The translations under genes were made by a program, and so were the position numbers. A DNA stretch of 64,000 bases from Halorussus salinisoli (GTDB lineage Archaea; Halobacteriota; Halobacteria; Halobacteriales; Haladaptataceae), in assembly GCA_005239435.1 (NCBI GenBank), contig SZNP01000004.1, positions 310,001 through 374,000 of the forward strand. The letters are read 5' to 3'. The notes under the pieces were generated by a model. It did no database searches, had not been told where the DNA came from, and saw only the letters and a list, made by a program, of their open reading frames with translations. Shown piece after piece: positions 27,493-36,489 of this stretch (position 1 is the first letter of the stretch; each line of letters begins with the position of its first letter).

Positions 27493-27771
27493 ATGACGTA
27501 CACACCAAACCAAGATACGGCCCGGCATCTGAGCTCGACCTCGGCGCAGAGTTTCGGCGCTATCATCACGACGTCGGCACTGGCCATCCTCGGACTCTTC
27601 GCAGCGGTGTTGGCACTCTCGTACCCCACCGCCACCGCTGGCGTCGTTGCACTCACGGCTACTGGCATCATCGCCGTCCAAACGTTCCGTCGGTTCTACC
27701 AGACACAACAGCGAACCAGACGGACTCACGAAGTCTGCGTTCCGAAGGTCGGCGTTTGCGTCGAAGTCTAA
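27493..27771 (+). CDS. Small two-helix membrane protein
   Basis: The 92-residue protein starts MTYTPNQDTARHLSS, has two membrane helices (GAIITTSALAILGLFAAVL, ATAGVVALTATGIIAVQTF) and a basic C-terminal tail ending in CVPKVGVCVEV. An ATG ten codons upstream is also in frame. It resembles short haloarchaeal membrane proteins of unknown function. Paired Cys near the C-terminus (CVPKVGVC) might bind metal or form a disulfide. Confidence 0.5.
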   Translation: MTYTPNQDTARHLSSTSAQSFGAIITTSALAILGLFAAVLALSYPTATAGVVALTATGIIAVQTFRRFYQTQQRTRRTHEVCVPKVGVCVEV

Positions 27772-28938
27772 TCTCCACCCGCTCCCGCTGACGACTCCGC
27801 TCTCCACTATTCACTTAAGTCGTTCTGGCGACAACGGATAGATACGAGGAAGATTCTCCGAGACACCATCCGAGAAGAGGTACCTCTCCTCGCCCTCCTC
27901 GGAGCCTATTCGTAATCATACTCCCGCCTATCGTCAACGACGTGGACGTCCTCGCCCACCGCCGCTTCTCGTCTCGCTCTACGTTGAGATGAAGCAAGCA
28001 CCCTTATCGAAACTGAGTTGATCAAGTCGTCCCCATGTTCCCACAAGAGCCGCTTCAGCTGCTCTTCCATTCCACTAACAGGCAAACAGACATCGGCAAA
28101 CAAGTGTGCTAACGCTTCCCTGGAAACCGGCTCGAATAAGTCTCAATGGTGAATCTCCAAACTCTACACCATGTTTCTCACCGAACAGCCGGAAAAACTA
28201 GTTCTACACACGGAGCAGGCCGAGTCCCTCAGGGACGCTCGGAAAACCCTACGTCTACCTGATGACGAGAGACCAAAGCTCTCGTACCACTTGACCCCGA
28301 GGCCGTTCACTCCCACCCACCACAACCAACTAGTAACCAACACAACAATTCCCGAAACCAAACCCACCACCCATCGCTACCACCCATCGTCACCCAGGAA
28401 TTCGATTCACTTCGCACACGCAGGGGATGTCCACCCACCTCGAAACCACCAACTCCGGATCGAAGCAGGGCTATGTATAGTCGGCGTTCATATGCTTCGA
28501 AGTAGCGAGAACCGCATGACTACGTCGGGGTGGGGCGGTATCGAGGTGGTTCGAGACAGGGCACACGCTTGAGAGTACTACGAAGTTGATTCGAGGGTAG
28601 TTCGAAGTAGTATGATGTTGCAGTGTGTCGGTAACGCTGTGGAGATAGCATCCACTCCGAGCTATAGAAAGCGTGTTTTTAGAGAGGTATCTTTGACCTA
28701 TTGAACCCGTTAATGCCGACCTGCCAAATTCATCCGGTGTATTCAGCAGGCCGTTTGTATCAGCCGCTAAGGATTCCACGGAGTCGACCGATTCAAAACG
28801 GCCCGCCACCGGTGCCACCTGAAGAGGTTATCCCGCTTGACCACCGAGGACCTATATGCAGTTGTGCGACCAGCCAACGAGATTACCCGGGGGCGAGGGA
28901 GTGAAGGCCCGGAACCGAGGCTCGAAGGAGGAAGTGGC
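27772..28938. other. 1.2 kb without a convincing gene; coding relics and repeats
   Basis: Two protein-like fragments can be seen. One is a minus-strand frame 27906-28103 (GMEEQLKRLLWEHGDDL). The other is a plus-strand frame from 28171 (KLVLHTEQAESLRDARKTL, LPDDERPKLSYHL) that decays into low-complexity A/C-rich sequence. Between 28490 and 28620 the motif TTCGAAGTAG recurs with related half-sites. Neither fragment can be named. The stretch looks like eroded plasmid- or IS-derived DNA before the RNase HI gene. Confidence 0.4.
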
Positions 28939-29592
28939 GTGACCGACGACCCCCTCCCAGCCGAACACCTCTCGCCGCTCGCCACGCTCGTCGACGAGGT
29001 ACTCGCGGGCGTCGGCTACGAGGTAGCGGCCGCCACCGACGCCATCAACGACGCTGTCCCCGGCTACGGCGGTCTATTCGACCCCGAGACCACCCCGGCC
29101 GAGTTGCGTCGCGCGCTCGAAAGCCTGCTAGCGTCGGGACTCACCCGGCCACCCGTCCCCGAGCCGACGAGCGACACCTTCGTCCTCTACGTCGACGGCA
29201 GTTCACGCGGCAACCCCGGCCCCGCAGGTGCGGGTGCTGTCATCATGGACGCTGCAGAGGACGAACTCGCCCGTCTCGGCCGACCCGTCGGTTCCCGGAC
29301 GGGGAACAACACCGCCGAGTACGTCGCCCTCCAGCTCGGACTCTCCGAACTGGTTGCTCGCTACGAGCCACGCACGCTGGAAGTGCGCATCGATTCAATG
29401 ACGGTCATCCGAGACGTCTGGGGTGGCGATGACCCGACGGAACCGGGCGTCGAGACATACAGCGAGGCCGTCACGGCGGCACTGGCGAGCATCCCGGAAC
29501 ACCAGTACACGCATCTGGCCGACAGCGACCCAAACCCCGCCGACGCACTAGCGACAGTAGGAGCCGATATAGCGGCCTTCGGGCCTGGATAG
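28939..29592 (+). CDS. rnhA: Ribonuclease HI with N-terminal extension
   Basis: The 217-residue protein is placed at a GTG start because a strong ribosome-binding site (GGAGGA, 28926-28931) lies 7 bp before it; the in-frame ATG further up lacks one. The first 75 residues are an extension (GVGYEVAAATDAINDAVPG). The RNase H domain follows, with catalytic acids D86 (LYVDGSSRGNPGPAG), E127 (GNNTAEYVALQ), D152 (VRIDSMTV) and D202 (LADSDPNPADALA). It cleaves RNA in RNA-DNA hybrids. This extended form is the usual haloarchaeal type. Confidence 0.93.
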   Translation: MTDDPLPAEHLSPLATLVDEVLAGVGYEVAAATDAINDAVPGYGGLFDPETTPAELRRALESLLASGLTRPPVPEPTSDTFVLYVDGSSRGNPGPAGAGAVIMDAAEDELARLGRPVGSRTGNNTAEYVALQLGLSELVARYEPRTLEVRIDSMTVIRDVWGGDDPTEPGVETYSEAVTAALASIPEHQYTHLADSDPNPADALATVGADIAAFGPG

Positions 29593-29889
29593 TAGCGTTA
29601 CGTCACATAAAATTCGAAATCCCGGCTCCGTTGAAATTCTCAGAAGCTAATAGAAACCACGTGCTGATTACACCCTCTGTATTCAGCACGGCAACTGTTG
29701 CGCTACCCCGTAATTGATAGGGTTCACGAAGTGCCGGTTCCCGGTGCTGGCGAAGCGGTACGTCGTTCGCGACGATGAGGTCCTCCACGCAGATCTCAGC
29801 GGTCTCAGGCCGATCAACGAATAGAGTGTAGAGTATCGACACGAAGCCAACTCAGGAGATTTACTTGTTCGCTCGAAATAGCATCGCCT
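29593..29889. other. Gap with a doubtful minus-strand frame
   Basis: A minus-strand frame at 29603-29842 (MSILYTLFVDRPETAEICVE) has protein-like composition but no recognised family, and it ends close to the rnhA stop. It may be a relic or a small gene; the evidence is too weak to call it one. Confidence 0.25.
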
Positions 29890-31062
29890 ATGCCCTCCCA
29901 TTCGCGTCGTCAGGTCCTCGCAGCTTTCGGGTCTGCAAGCGTCGCCCTTGCCGGCTGTCCCTCGCAGTCCCCGCCCTCAGGGGATCTCGGTGCGGTTGAT
30001 GGGGCGTGGCCAATGGTCGGCCGAAACCCTAGCCACACCCGAGAGGTTGCCGCGACCCCGACTGATCCACAGACCGTGTGGATAACCGAACTCGACCAGG
30101 GCCGAGCAACTGGAACACCAGCGGTCGTCGATGGCCGTCTGTACGTTTCCGTCGACGCCATCTCCGATACGGCACGACACCGCCACCGAATCCACGCGCT
30201 CACCGCAGCGACCGGTGAGGAACGCTGGCAGGTTCCCCTCCGGTCGGAGCCGAACGGCCCGCCCGCCGTGAGTGGTGATCGGATCGTCGTCACTGCACGG
30301 CGGTCACTCGAACAGGGCCGCATCGTCTGCTTTCAGACACGATACGGTGAGGAGGACTGGCTCGTCGACATCGACGCGAGACTCACTGCGCCCCCCACGA
30401 TCGACGGTGGTGTCGTCTATATCCCCGACTGGCGTGGGCAGGTCCACGCGCTGTCAGTATCCGACGGGTCCGTATTGTGGTCACGTCATGTGGATGCGGA
30501 TGGAAGTGGGAGAACGTTCCCGGAATCAGTCGCTGTGCTCGAAGAAACGCTCTACATAGGCTCGCAGTCCGGGAAGACCGGCGTGGTCGCACTGGACGCC
30601 ACGACTGGCGAGAGACGGTGGACGGAATCTACGCATGCCGTGACTGGCGGCCCAGTCGCACACGGGAACGGGATTATTGTGCAGAGTCACCAGCTCGTCA
30701 TCGCGTTCGATACTGATGGCTCGCGTCGGTGGTCGTTCAACGTCCTCGAAGGAACCGCTCGACCAATCGCAGTAGATGATCGACACGTGTACGTTGCCGC
30801 CCGAAATGCGCTGTACGCGATCAACTGGAACGGAAAAGAAGCTTGGGTCTACGAGTCGTCCGGAGAGCGGATCGGAACGCCGACTATCGCGGGCGAAACG
30901 GTCCTTGTTCGAGGTGAGGATCACCTTACGGCCCTCTCACGAGTAGACGGAACGAAACAGTGGACGGCGACCCCAAAGGGGGTCGGCCGCGCAGTCGTTG
31001 TTCCCGAGGCAATCTTCCTGTCTGGTGCAGACGGGACCGTGATTGCATTGGGTGAGGCGTAA
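29890..31062 (+). CDS. PQQ-repeat beta-propeller lipoprotein
   Basis: The 390-residue protein starts with a twin-arginine lipoprotein signal, HSRRQVLAAFGSASVALAGC, with the lipobox Cys at residue 23. It then shows repeated PQQ-enzyme-like blades (GTPAVVDGRLYVSVDA, HALTAATGEERWQVPL, PPTIDGGVVYIPDWRGQVHA, VALDATTGERRWTE, GTPTIAGETVLVRGEDHL). This gives a seven- or eight-bladed propeller outside the cell membrane. Haloarchaea have many such proteins of unknown ligand; most are not true PQQ dehydrogenases. It is a single gene. Confidence 0.88.
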   Translation: MPSHSRRQVLAAFGSASVALAGCPSQSPPSGDLGAVDGAWPMVGRNPSHTREVAATPTDPQTVWITELDQGRATGTPAVVDGRLYVSVDAISDTARHRHRIHALTAATGEERWQVPLRSEPNGPPAVSGDRIVVTARRSLEQGRIVCFQTRYGEEDWLVDIDARLTAPPTIDGGVVYIPDWRGQVHALSVSDGSVLWSRHVDADGSGRTFPESVAVLEETLYIGSQSGKTGVVALDATTGERRWTESTHAVTGGPVAHGNGIIVQSHQLVIAFDTDGSRRWSFNVLEGTARPIAVDDRHVYVAARNALYAINWNGKEAWVYESSGERIGTPTIAGETVLVRGEDHLTALSRVDGTKQWTATPKGVGRAVVVPEAIFLSGADGTVIALGEA

Positions 31063-31085
31063 CGGCGTCAAACGGATCCACTTAG

Positions 31086-31454
31086 TTACGTTCCAAAGCT
31101 CCATTCACCGCGTCCCGTCGCACTGCCGTAGTGCCGCTTGGTGTCTAGAACGCCGCCGTTCGTCCACTGGAAACTCGTTCGATAGTCATACGCGAGCGTT
31201 TCCTCCGTGCGAAAGCCCCCACAACCAGTGAGTACGCTACGGGCTCGGGGACTTTCGGGCGTGACCTCGATCGCGAAGGAACTCCGTGTGGTATCCGACA
31301 CGTTCGCGACCTGGACCCCGTTCTGCGTATGGGAATTCGGGAAGACGCTGTGCAACCGTTGGTCGTCCTTGACACAGTCCCGAGAGTAGCAAAAAAACCG
31401 TCGTCTAGACGTTCGGTTTTCTCGGAGAGTGGCTGATGAGCAGTCGGAGGGCAT
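31086..31454 (-). CDS. Doubtful hypothetical protein, possibly truncated
   Basis: The minus frame reads NGVQVANVSDTTRSSFAIEV, RSVLTGCGGFRTEETLAYDY and ends GEWSFGT. Its C-terminal half has plausible protein composition, while the N-terminal part is Arg/Cys-rich and unlike haloarchaeal coding sequence. No family match is apparent. It converges with the lipoprotein gene. Perhaps the 3' end of a lost gene. Confidence 0.25.
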   Translation of the reverse strand: MPSDCSSATLRENRTSRRRFFCYSRDCVKDDQRLHSVFPNSHTQNGVQVANVSDTTRSSFAIEVTPESPRARSVLTGCGGFRTEETLAYDYRTSFQWTNGGVLDTKRHYGSATGRGEWSFGT

Positions 31455-31659
31455 TGCTAGTTGAGTGGGTACTCGAAGGAATAATAATCCCGAATCACGT
31501 ACCGTGAGCGCTAGCTACGCACGCTCGACTGAACATTCGGTGGCGAGGACACCGACTCCAAGTGGGCGAAACAGCTGCTTGCGGAACTGGCGAATGGCCT
31601 CGAGGCAGACGACGTCGACGGCCATCTGCAGGGGCAGTTCCAGGCCCTGGAAGACGTCG

Positions 31660-31907
31660 TCGGCGATATATCGCAACAAGAAGCGGTTCAAGTGCCGGGG
31701 CTGTGGGCCTCAAGACGCATCAGGACTGGAATGTGCCTGCTCTCAACAGCCTCCCCCTTGTTCGGAAGGTGCGACGGCAGGCATCGAGGGCAGTGGACGC
31801 CCCGACCGTGACCCATCCGACTGTTCGAGGCTCTCAAGCCGATGGTCGGATGGGAGTGCCCGACTAAGCCACGGGAAGCCTCGGGGCTTGACCCCGAGGC
31901 GATTCAC
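31660..31907 (+). mobile_element. tnpB: TnpB 3' relic with GCCTCGGGG hairpin end
   Basis: The stretch 31675-31707 encodes RNKKRFKCRGCG, like one half of the TnpB zinc finger. After a frame change the sequence reads HQDWNVPALNSLPLVRKV, ASRAVDAPTVTHPTVRGSQA and ends VGVPD-like at a stop near 31867, the C-terminal style of haloarchaeal TnpB proteins. Ten bases later comes a perfect 9-bp hairpin (GCCTCGGGG / CCCCGAGGC, 31878-31900) and GATTCAC. The RuvC catalytic core is absent, so only the 3' end of the element remains. Confidence 0.6.
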
Positions 31908-31972
31908 CGGGTCAAACTATCGACTAGTATCGTAACTCGGCGTCCTTTTGCTCACGTCCGAGTAGAGCGGAG

Positions 31973-32257
31973 CTATTCGATATGGCCTTCGGCGCGGAGT
32001 TGGTCGGCGTCCTGTTGGGTGTAACGCCATTCGACGTTGGCTTTCTCGTCCTGCCAGTCCCACGGTTCGACGACGACGACGTCGCCTTGCTCGATCCAAA
32101 CCCGGTACTTCATTCGTCCAGGGATGCGGCCCATACGATTCTGACCGTCCTCACATTGGACGCGCACGTGGTTACCGCCGTTGTGTTCGGTTACGACGCC
32201 GAACAACTCGTCGTCGTTCGGCATTCGAAGATTTCGCCGTTCTGAATTCTCACTCAT
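31973..32257 (-). CDS. eif1A: Translation initiation factor eIF-1A (aIF1A)
   Basis: The 94-residue protein has the S1-like OB fold of archaeal IF1[61 protein letters not shown]. The basic N-terminal tail and the acidic end ([11 protein letters not shown]) are normal. It helps position initiator tRNA on the small ribosomal subunit. Haloarchaea often have more than one copy, and this one sits alone among mobile-element relics, so it may be an accessory copy. Confidence 0.93.
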   Translation of the reverse strand: MSENSERRNLRMPNDDELFGVVTEHNGGNHVRVQCEDGQNRMGRIPGRMKYRVWIEQGDVVVVEPWDWQDEKANVEWRYTQQDADQLRAEGHIE

Positions 32258-32861
32258 AATTTATAGAGGAACCGATTACTGAAAAGCCATCCGGAACACT
32301 TGATGACAAGCAACACCACCTGAATCGATTCATTTTTTAACTCTGGAATGACGAGTGGAGCTGTACGAAAAGCTTCCAGCCATTCGGCATCCTGTAGCCC
32401 ACATCGGGCGCCTTGTATCTGCTTCAGTACGCCTGTGACGGGTGTGAACCGCCTCGGGGTCAAGGCCCCGAGGCACTCGGTCTGGTCCGCCTGTAGAACG
32501 GTCTGCCTCGGAACGGCCGCCGCGTATACAATCTGCGTATCGGAGGTGTTTTGTACTAATGAACGAATGTATTATGTAGGCGGCACGGTCAGCAGTGACC
32601 TTTCAGCCCGCGTGGTTTCCACGTGTGGTGACCGCTGACTGACCTACTCCGTCTCTTCAACAAATACGAGCGACGGCTATTGCGGTATCCAGAATACTCT
32701 CAACTGCCAGCGTCAGGTACGTCCTCGAACTTCCCATACTGGGACTCGGTCGGGACTGATCGGCGCGTAGTCACGGCGACCTATCCTATCGATTAGCTAT
32801 CCGCGGACGCGGACGTGTATCATAGAAAAGTTATTTGATAACGAATTCCAAGTGATACCTG
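32258..32861. other. 600-bp gap without genes, with one TnpB-type hairpin
   Basis: No gene is supported. It contains the GCCTCGGGG hairpin listed next and a small CGTGGTTTCCACG hairpin near 32620. Confidence 0.45.
32444..32474 (-). repeat. Solo TnpB-type hairpin (GCCTCGGGG family), inverted
   Basis: On the minus strand a 9-bp stem (GCCTCGGGG / CCCCGAGGC, 6-nt loop) is followed by GGTTCAC. It is almost identical to the hairpins at 31878 and 38141 on the plus strand. No tnpB frame accompanies it. Confidence 0.55.
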
Positions 32862-33410
32862 ATGGGGCGAGTGCTGCCCGATGAATCGCGTCTCGGACTG
32901 CTTGGTGGAGTGATTCTCGCAGGACAGTTGGCGGTGCTCGTCGTTCTCAAATCGAACGTCGCTCTCGGGGTGAGTCTGCTCCGTTACGGCGTACAGAGTG
33001 GAACGGTAAGGCCCGCCGTTCTGACAGCGCTTCTCCCCGGTGTCGTGTTTGTATTCCCCGGTCTCATCGTCGGACTCGGCGTGGGGTATTTGCATCGCCG
33101 ACGGACGTCAGACCCTCTCTCACGTCGCTCTCAAGCAACGTTGGTGGCGCTTCTCACGCTCGTTCCGACAGTACTTACCCTCATTTTGGGACTCGCTGGA
33201 TTCGCGCTCGTGGTAGGAGGCACGTTCGTAGACTCTGGACTCGTAGCGACAGTTACGATGGGGGTGTTCTTCGGTGCATTAGTGTTCGCAGTGGCCTTGG
33301 GAGGCGTGACTGCCATGGTCTTGGTGGTTGGCGTACCTGCCGGTATCGGTGTCACAGTAGGTGGCTACGTCTTCGAACTGCTTACGGACCGCACCGTCAT
33401 TTCACAATAA
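32862..33410 (+). CDS. Hypothetical five-helix membrane protein
   Basis: The 182-residue protein has about five hydrophobic segments, including LGLLGGVILAGQLAVLVVL, AVLTALLPGVVFVFPGLIVG, LVALLTLVPTVLTLILGL and GVFFGALVFAVALGGVTAMV, with Gly-rich helices. A short basic loop (YLHRRRTSDPLSRRSQA) separates the first two helices from the last three. No family is recognised. It is a single gene in a sparse stretch. Confidence 0.6.
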   Translation: MGRVLPDESRLGLLGGVILAGQLAVLVVLKSNVALGVSLLRYGVQSGTVRPAVLTALLPGVVFVFPGLIVGLGVGYLHRRRTSDPLSRRSQATLVALLTLVPTVLTLILGLAGFALVVGGTFVDSGLVATVTMGVFFGALVFAVALGGVTAMVLVVGVPAGIGVTVGGYVFELLTDRTVISQ

Positions 33411-33593
33411 AAGACCATCGGTGGTGCTGCATACACGGTATTGTGTCCACCACTGCCTCCAGATAGCGATTGGACATCATTACAAATTACTGAGATATAA
33501 TGTCGTTCATGGGTACCAGTCTGCATCATACATCCACAACCCGGTTATTTTGAAGTAGTCTGAGCGGAATCGGTAGGTGAATAGGGGACTCCT

Positions 33594-33773
33594 ATGGAGT
33601 GTTCATACTGTGGTCAGGCAGTCGACGAAGCGGCTGAGTTCTTCGAAGTAGTCCATCACAAACCGTGGGCTCACACAAAGCAAGATGGACTCTTTTGTTC
33701 GTATGAATGTCTTCGCGGCTACCTACATGTCGAACATTTCCAGATACTGTTCGGAGACGAGCACATGAAGTGA
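33594..33773 (+). CDS. 59-residue zinc-finger protein
   Basis: The frame reads MECSYCGQAVDEAAEFFEVV, HHKPWAHTKQDGLFCSYECL and ends in FGDEHMK. It has C3-x2-C6 and C39-x3-C43, plus His residues, a treble-clef/zinc-ribbon layout often seen in haloarchaeal small proteins. The length is typical of that class. It is intact from ATG to TGA, with a normal acidic composition. The gene lies between two longer gaps. Role unknown; many such proteins affect stress or motility. Confidence 0.7.
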   Translation: MECSYCGQAVDEAAEFFEVVHHKPWAHTKQDGLFCSYECLRGYLHVEHFQILFGDEHMK

Positions 33774-34040
33774 ATACAGAAACGATGCCCAAAGAAGAGC
33801 CCTACATGCCGATATCGATAGATTAGCACCACACATCGATCATCTTGACTACTGTCAGAGACGAAGGATTTCATCCTATACAAGACAATTCGAATCCCAC
33901 GACCTTGTCGAAATCGTGAGAGTGAGACCGGCTTAGTCTCGCAGGGTAGGACGGGATGTACGGACATCAATTCTCAGAAGGTGAGAAATGCCTCTCTAGT
34001 GTTTACTCGTCTCTCGCTAACTATCTCTTGTGAAGAGACA

Positions 34041-34337
34041 ATGATATTCAACATATTACAGACCTACCCCTACTGGAGCGATGGAAGTCAAATGGGTAGA
34101 TGGGGAATGGGCGGGAGTAGCATGTGGGGATTCAGCTTCGTCTGGCTGCTTCTCGTACTGCTCATCATCGCCGTGATTGCGATCGGCGCAGCGTATCTGT
34201 TCATCCAGCGGAGCACTACGACTGACTCGAATCGTGCGATGGACCTGCTCCGTGAACAGTACGCTCGCGGTGAAATAACCACAGGAACGAACGACTGTGC
34301 CACCATCGCTCGCACAAGGGGTGTTGGAATCGCTTAG
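34041..34337 (+). CDS. SHOCT-like small membrane protein with altered C-terminus
   Basis: This 98-residue protein has a Gly/Met-rich start (MGRWGMGGSSMWGF), a membrane helix (VWLLLVLLIIAVIAIGAAYL) and the first half of a SHOCT motif (AMDLLREQYARGEI). The usual acidic end of the motif (compare YARGEIDDEEFEKRAERL at 22.7 kb) is replaced by TTGTNDCATIARTRG. A frameshift or small deletion just after GEI is likely. It starts the second stress block and lies 65 bp before a USP gene. Confidence 0.65.
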   Translation: MIFNILQTYPYWSDGSQMGRWGMGGSSMWGFSFVWLLLVLLIIAVIAIGAAYLFIQRSTTTDSNRAMDLLREQYARGEITTGTNDCATIARTRGVGIA

Positions 34338-34402
34338 AATCGGCGTCGGCTTCTCTGTCCCAATACTAATGCTGTGTGAGGTAGTGTACTGATTGGCAAA
34401 AT

Positions 34403-35269
34403 ATGTTCGATGACATCCTCATTCCGACGGACGGGAGCGACGAGGCAGATGTCGCTGTCGACCATGGAATCGAACTAGCAAAGAAGTACGATGCGACCGT
34501 CCGCGTTCTCCACGTCGTCAACCTCGTTGCGCTGGGTCGGGTAAGTGACGTTCAACCGGCGAAAGATGCTGGCCGAGGAATCGTTGCTACCGTCGGTGAT
34601 CGAGTGGAAGACAACGAGGTTCCGCTCGAAACCGACGTTCGATCGGGGATACCGCACGTCGAGATTCTCAAGTATGCGAGCCAGAACGACGTTGATCTCA
34701 TCGCAATGGGACGGCAGGGACAGGGACGACTCGAAGATTTTCTTATTGGAAGCGTTACTACGAACGTCGTTAGAGAAGCTGACGTGCCAGTTCTCACCGT
34801 ACGTATGGCGGACAATGGTGAGCTTTACTGTCCGTATGAGAATATCCTTGTACCGACGGACGGTAGCCAGACTGCGACGAACGCAGCAGATACGGCGATC
34901 GAACTGACAGACCGATACGACGCCACTTTGCATATACTCTCGGTCATCGATACGCAGCCATTGGGGTTCGATGTACGCTCAGAAGTCGCTCAGGACGAAC
35001 TCGAAGAAGATTCGGAGACGGCTATCGACGAAATCGAAGCACAGGCACAGAAGGGCGGGCTCTCTGCCGTCCGTACGAGTGTTGAACACGGGCGGCCTCA
35101 TCAGACGATTCGAACGTACGTTGCAGAGAACGAAATCGATCTTGTCGTCATGGGGACGCATGGACGAACTGCTGTCGATCGCCTGTTCCTTGGAAGTGTG
35201 ACGAAACGAGTCCTACAGACGGTTCCAGTACCGGTGGTAACCGTCCAGACCCTCGAGGATACACAGTAG
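34403..35269 (+). CDS. Two-domain universal stress protein
   Basis: The 288-residue protein has two USP domains: MFDDILIPTDGSDEADVAVD with AMGRQGQGRLEDFLIGSVTT, and YENILVPTDGSQTATNAADT with MGTHGRTAVDRLFLGSVTKR. Both carry the glycine pattern for ATP binding. It matches the USP pair in the eroded block (13.5-15.3 kb). It is followed by a single-domain USP gene 73 bp downstream in the same direction. Expected role: ATP-binding stress protein in starvation or low oxygen. Confidence 0.92.
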   Translation: MFDDILIPTDGSDEADVAVDHGIELAKKYDATVRVLHVVNLVALGRVSDVQPAKDAGRGIVATVGDRVEDNEVPLETDVRSGIPHVEILKYASQNDVDLIAMGRQGQGRLEDFLIGSVTTNVVREADVPVLTVRMADNGELYCPYENILVPTDGSQTATNAADTAIELTDRYDATLHILSVIDTQPLGFDVRSEVAQDELEEDSETAIDEIEAQAQKGGLSAVRTSVEHGRPHQTIRTYVAENEIDLVVMGTHGRTAVDRLFLGSVTKRVLQTVPVPVVTVQTLEDTQ

Positions 35270-35342
35270 ACGGGGGCAATCCTTCAGTCTCCAATTTTGG
35301 TTCTCCAAAGACTATTTCCTGCTAGCTAGTGTTGGCGGGGGC

Positions 35343-35771
35343 ATGACTCTCCAAGTTCTCGTACCGCTGGACGGGTCGGAATGTTCCAGCCAAGCTCTTG
35401 AGTATACACTTGAAACGTTTCCTGACGCGGTGGTCACCACGATTCACGTTATCAACCCGATCGAGTCCGTCTACGCGGTAGAAGCCGGAGGGTTACCCGT
35501 TGCCGAGGAGTGGTACGACAACGCTCAAGAGCGGGCGAGCGAGATTCATGAAGATGCTCAGGAGTTTGCGGACGAGTACGGCGTCGAGTTAGATACCGCT
35601 ACCGAGGTCGGGAAACCTGCACGGACGATGCTCGAATACGCTGACGAACACGAAATAGATCAAATCGTCATGGGAAGCCATGGCCGGACGGGCGTCGAAC
35701 GCGTCGTCTTGGGAAGCGTCGCGGAGAGTGTGGTACGTCGAGCGCAGATACCGGTGACCGTCGTGCGGTGA
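35343..35771 (+). CDS. Single-domain universal stress protein
   Basis: The 142-residue protein reads MTLQVLVPLDGSECSSQALE, GLPVAEEWYDNAQERASEIH and MGSHGRTGVERVVLGSVAES, ending VTVVR. It is the intact counterpart of the broken gene at 8505-8828, with over half the residues identical by eye. The Trp in EEWYD is an amber codon there. It has the ATP-binding G-x2-G-x9-G-S pattern. It probably shares a transcript with the two-domain USP just upstream. Confidence 0.92.
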   Translation: MTLQVLVPLDGSECSSQALEYTLETFPDAVVTTIHVINPIESVYAVEAGGLPVAEEWYDNAQERASEIHEDAQEFADEYGVELDTATEVGKPARTMLEYADEHEIDQIVMGSHGRTGVERVVLGSVAESVVRRAQIPVTVVR

Positions 35772-35906
35772 CTGGTCGACATCCGCCGGTATGGTGGCTA
35801 CGATTCTGTTCGACACCGGAATCCAGCCTCGAAAACACCCGGATATAAGAGATGCCACGGTTTTCGCTCTCCGAAGCTATTTCTACGCATGTAGCATACA
35901 TTCGGT

Positions 35907-36356
35907 ATGGAGGGACTCCGCTGGGTCCAACTGAGCGAGGACGAATTGAACGAGTTTCTCGGTAACGGGGGCACTGGAACGCTCTCGTTCTCGACGGAGT
36001 TTGAAGACCCACCGTTTTCTTTACCGGTCTCGTACGGATACGATCCGGACGCGATGAATTTCTACTTCCGACTCGCTTTCCCACCGGAGAGCAAGAAATC
36101 CGAGGTCCTCGACGGTCCCGTCACCTTCGTTACACACGAGCAGACGGACGATGGGTGGCAGAGCGTCGTCGCGATCGGTCGACTCGAAGAGGTGTCCGAT
36201 ATGCCGTACGATTCGAGCGCCGTTCAGGGAATGTGGGCGGTCGATATTCCGGAGGTCGACGTATTCGACCGCCCACCCGAGGAGATACCGTTCCGTCACT
36301 TCCGACTGGTCTCCGAAAAACTCACAGGACGGAAAGAAGTCAAGTCCCACTCGTGA
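35907..36356 (+). CDS. Pyridoxamine 5'-phosphate oxidase-like flavoprotein
   Basis: The 149-residue protein begins MEGLRWVQLSEDELNEFLG, GGTGTLSFSTEFEDPPFSLP, VTFVTHEQTDDGWQSVVAIG and ends GRKEVKSHS. It is the direct paralog of 10066-10515, with equal length and same start. The split-barrel family binds FMN or F420. It is followed by a second PPOX gene about 130 bp downstream, repeating the pair seen at 9.5-10.5 kb. Confidence 0.9.
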   Translation: MEGLRWVQLSEDELNEFLGNGGTGTLSFSTEFEDPPFSLPVSYGYDPDAMNFYFRLAFPPESKKSEVLDGPVTFVTHEQTDDGWQSVVAIGRLEEVSDMPYDSSAVQGMWAVDIPEVDVFDRPPEEIPFRHFRLVSEKLTGRKEVKSHS

Positions 36357-36489
36357 ACGGTGCGGCGATGGCTGTTCTCCCTATCTGAATCAAGCTAATT
36401 AGCCTACGCCAGCGAGTTTTCTGTCCATACTCGTAGGAAACAGAGGGTGAGGACACATCTTTTTGCCAATCCGGATGGTAATAGATGAC

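Noticed and set aside
28171..28572. 133-residue plus-strand frame
   Set aside because: Only its first 45 residues look protein-like; the rest is low-complexity Pro/Thr/His sequence. Treated as a relic.
29603..29842. 79-residue minus-strand frame after rnhA
   Set aside because: Plausible composition but no motif, no family and no clear promoter; not called as a gene.
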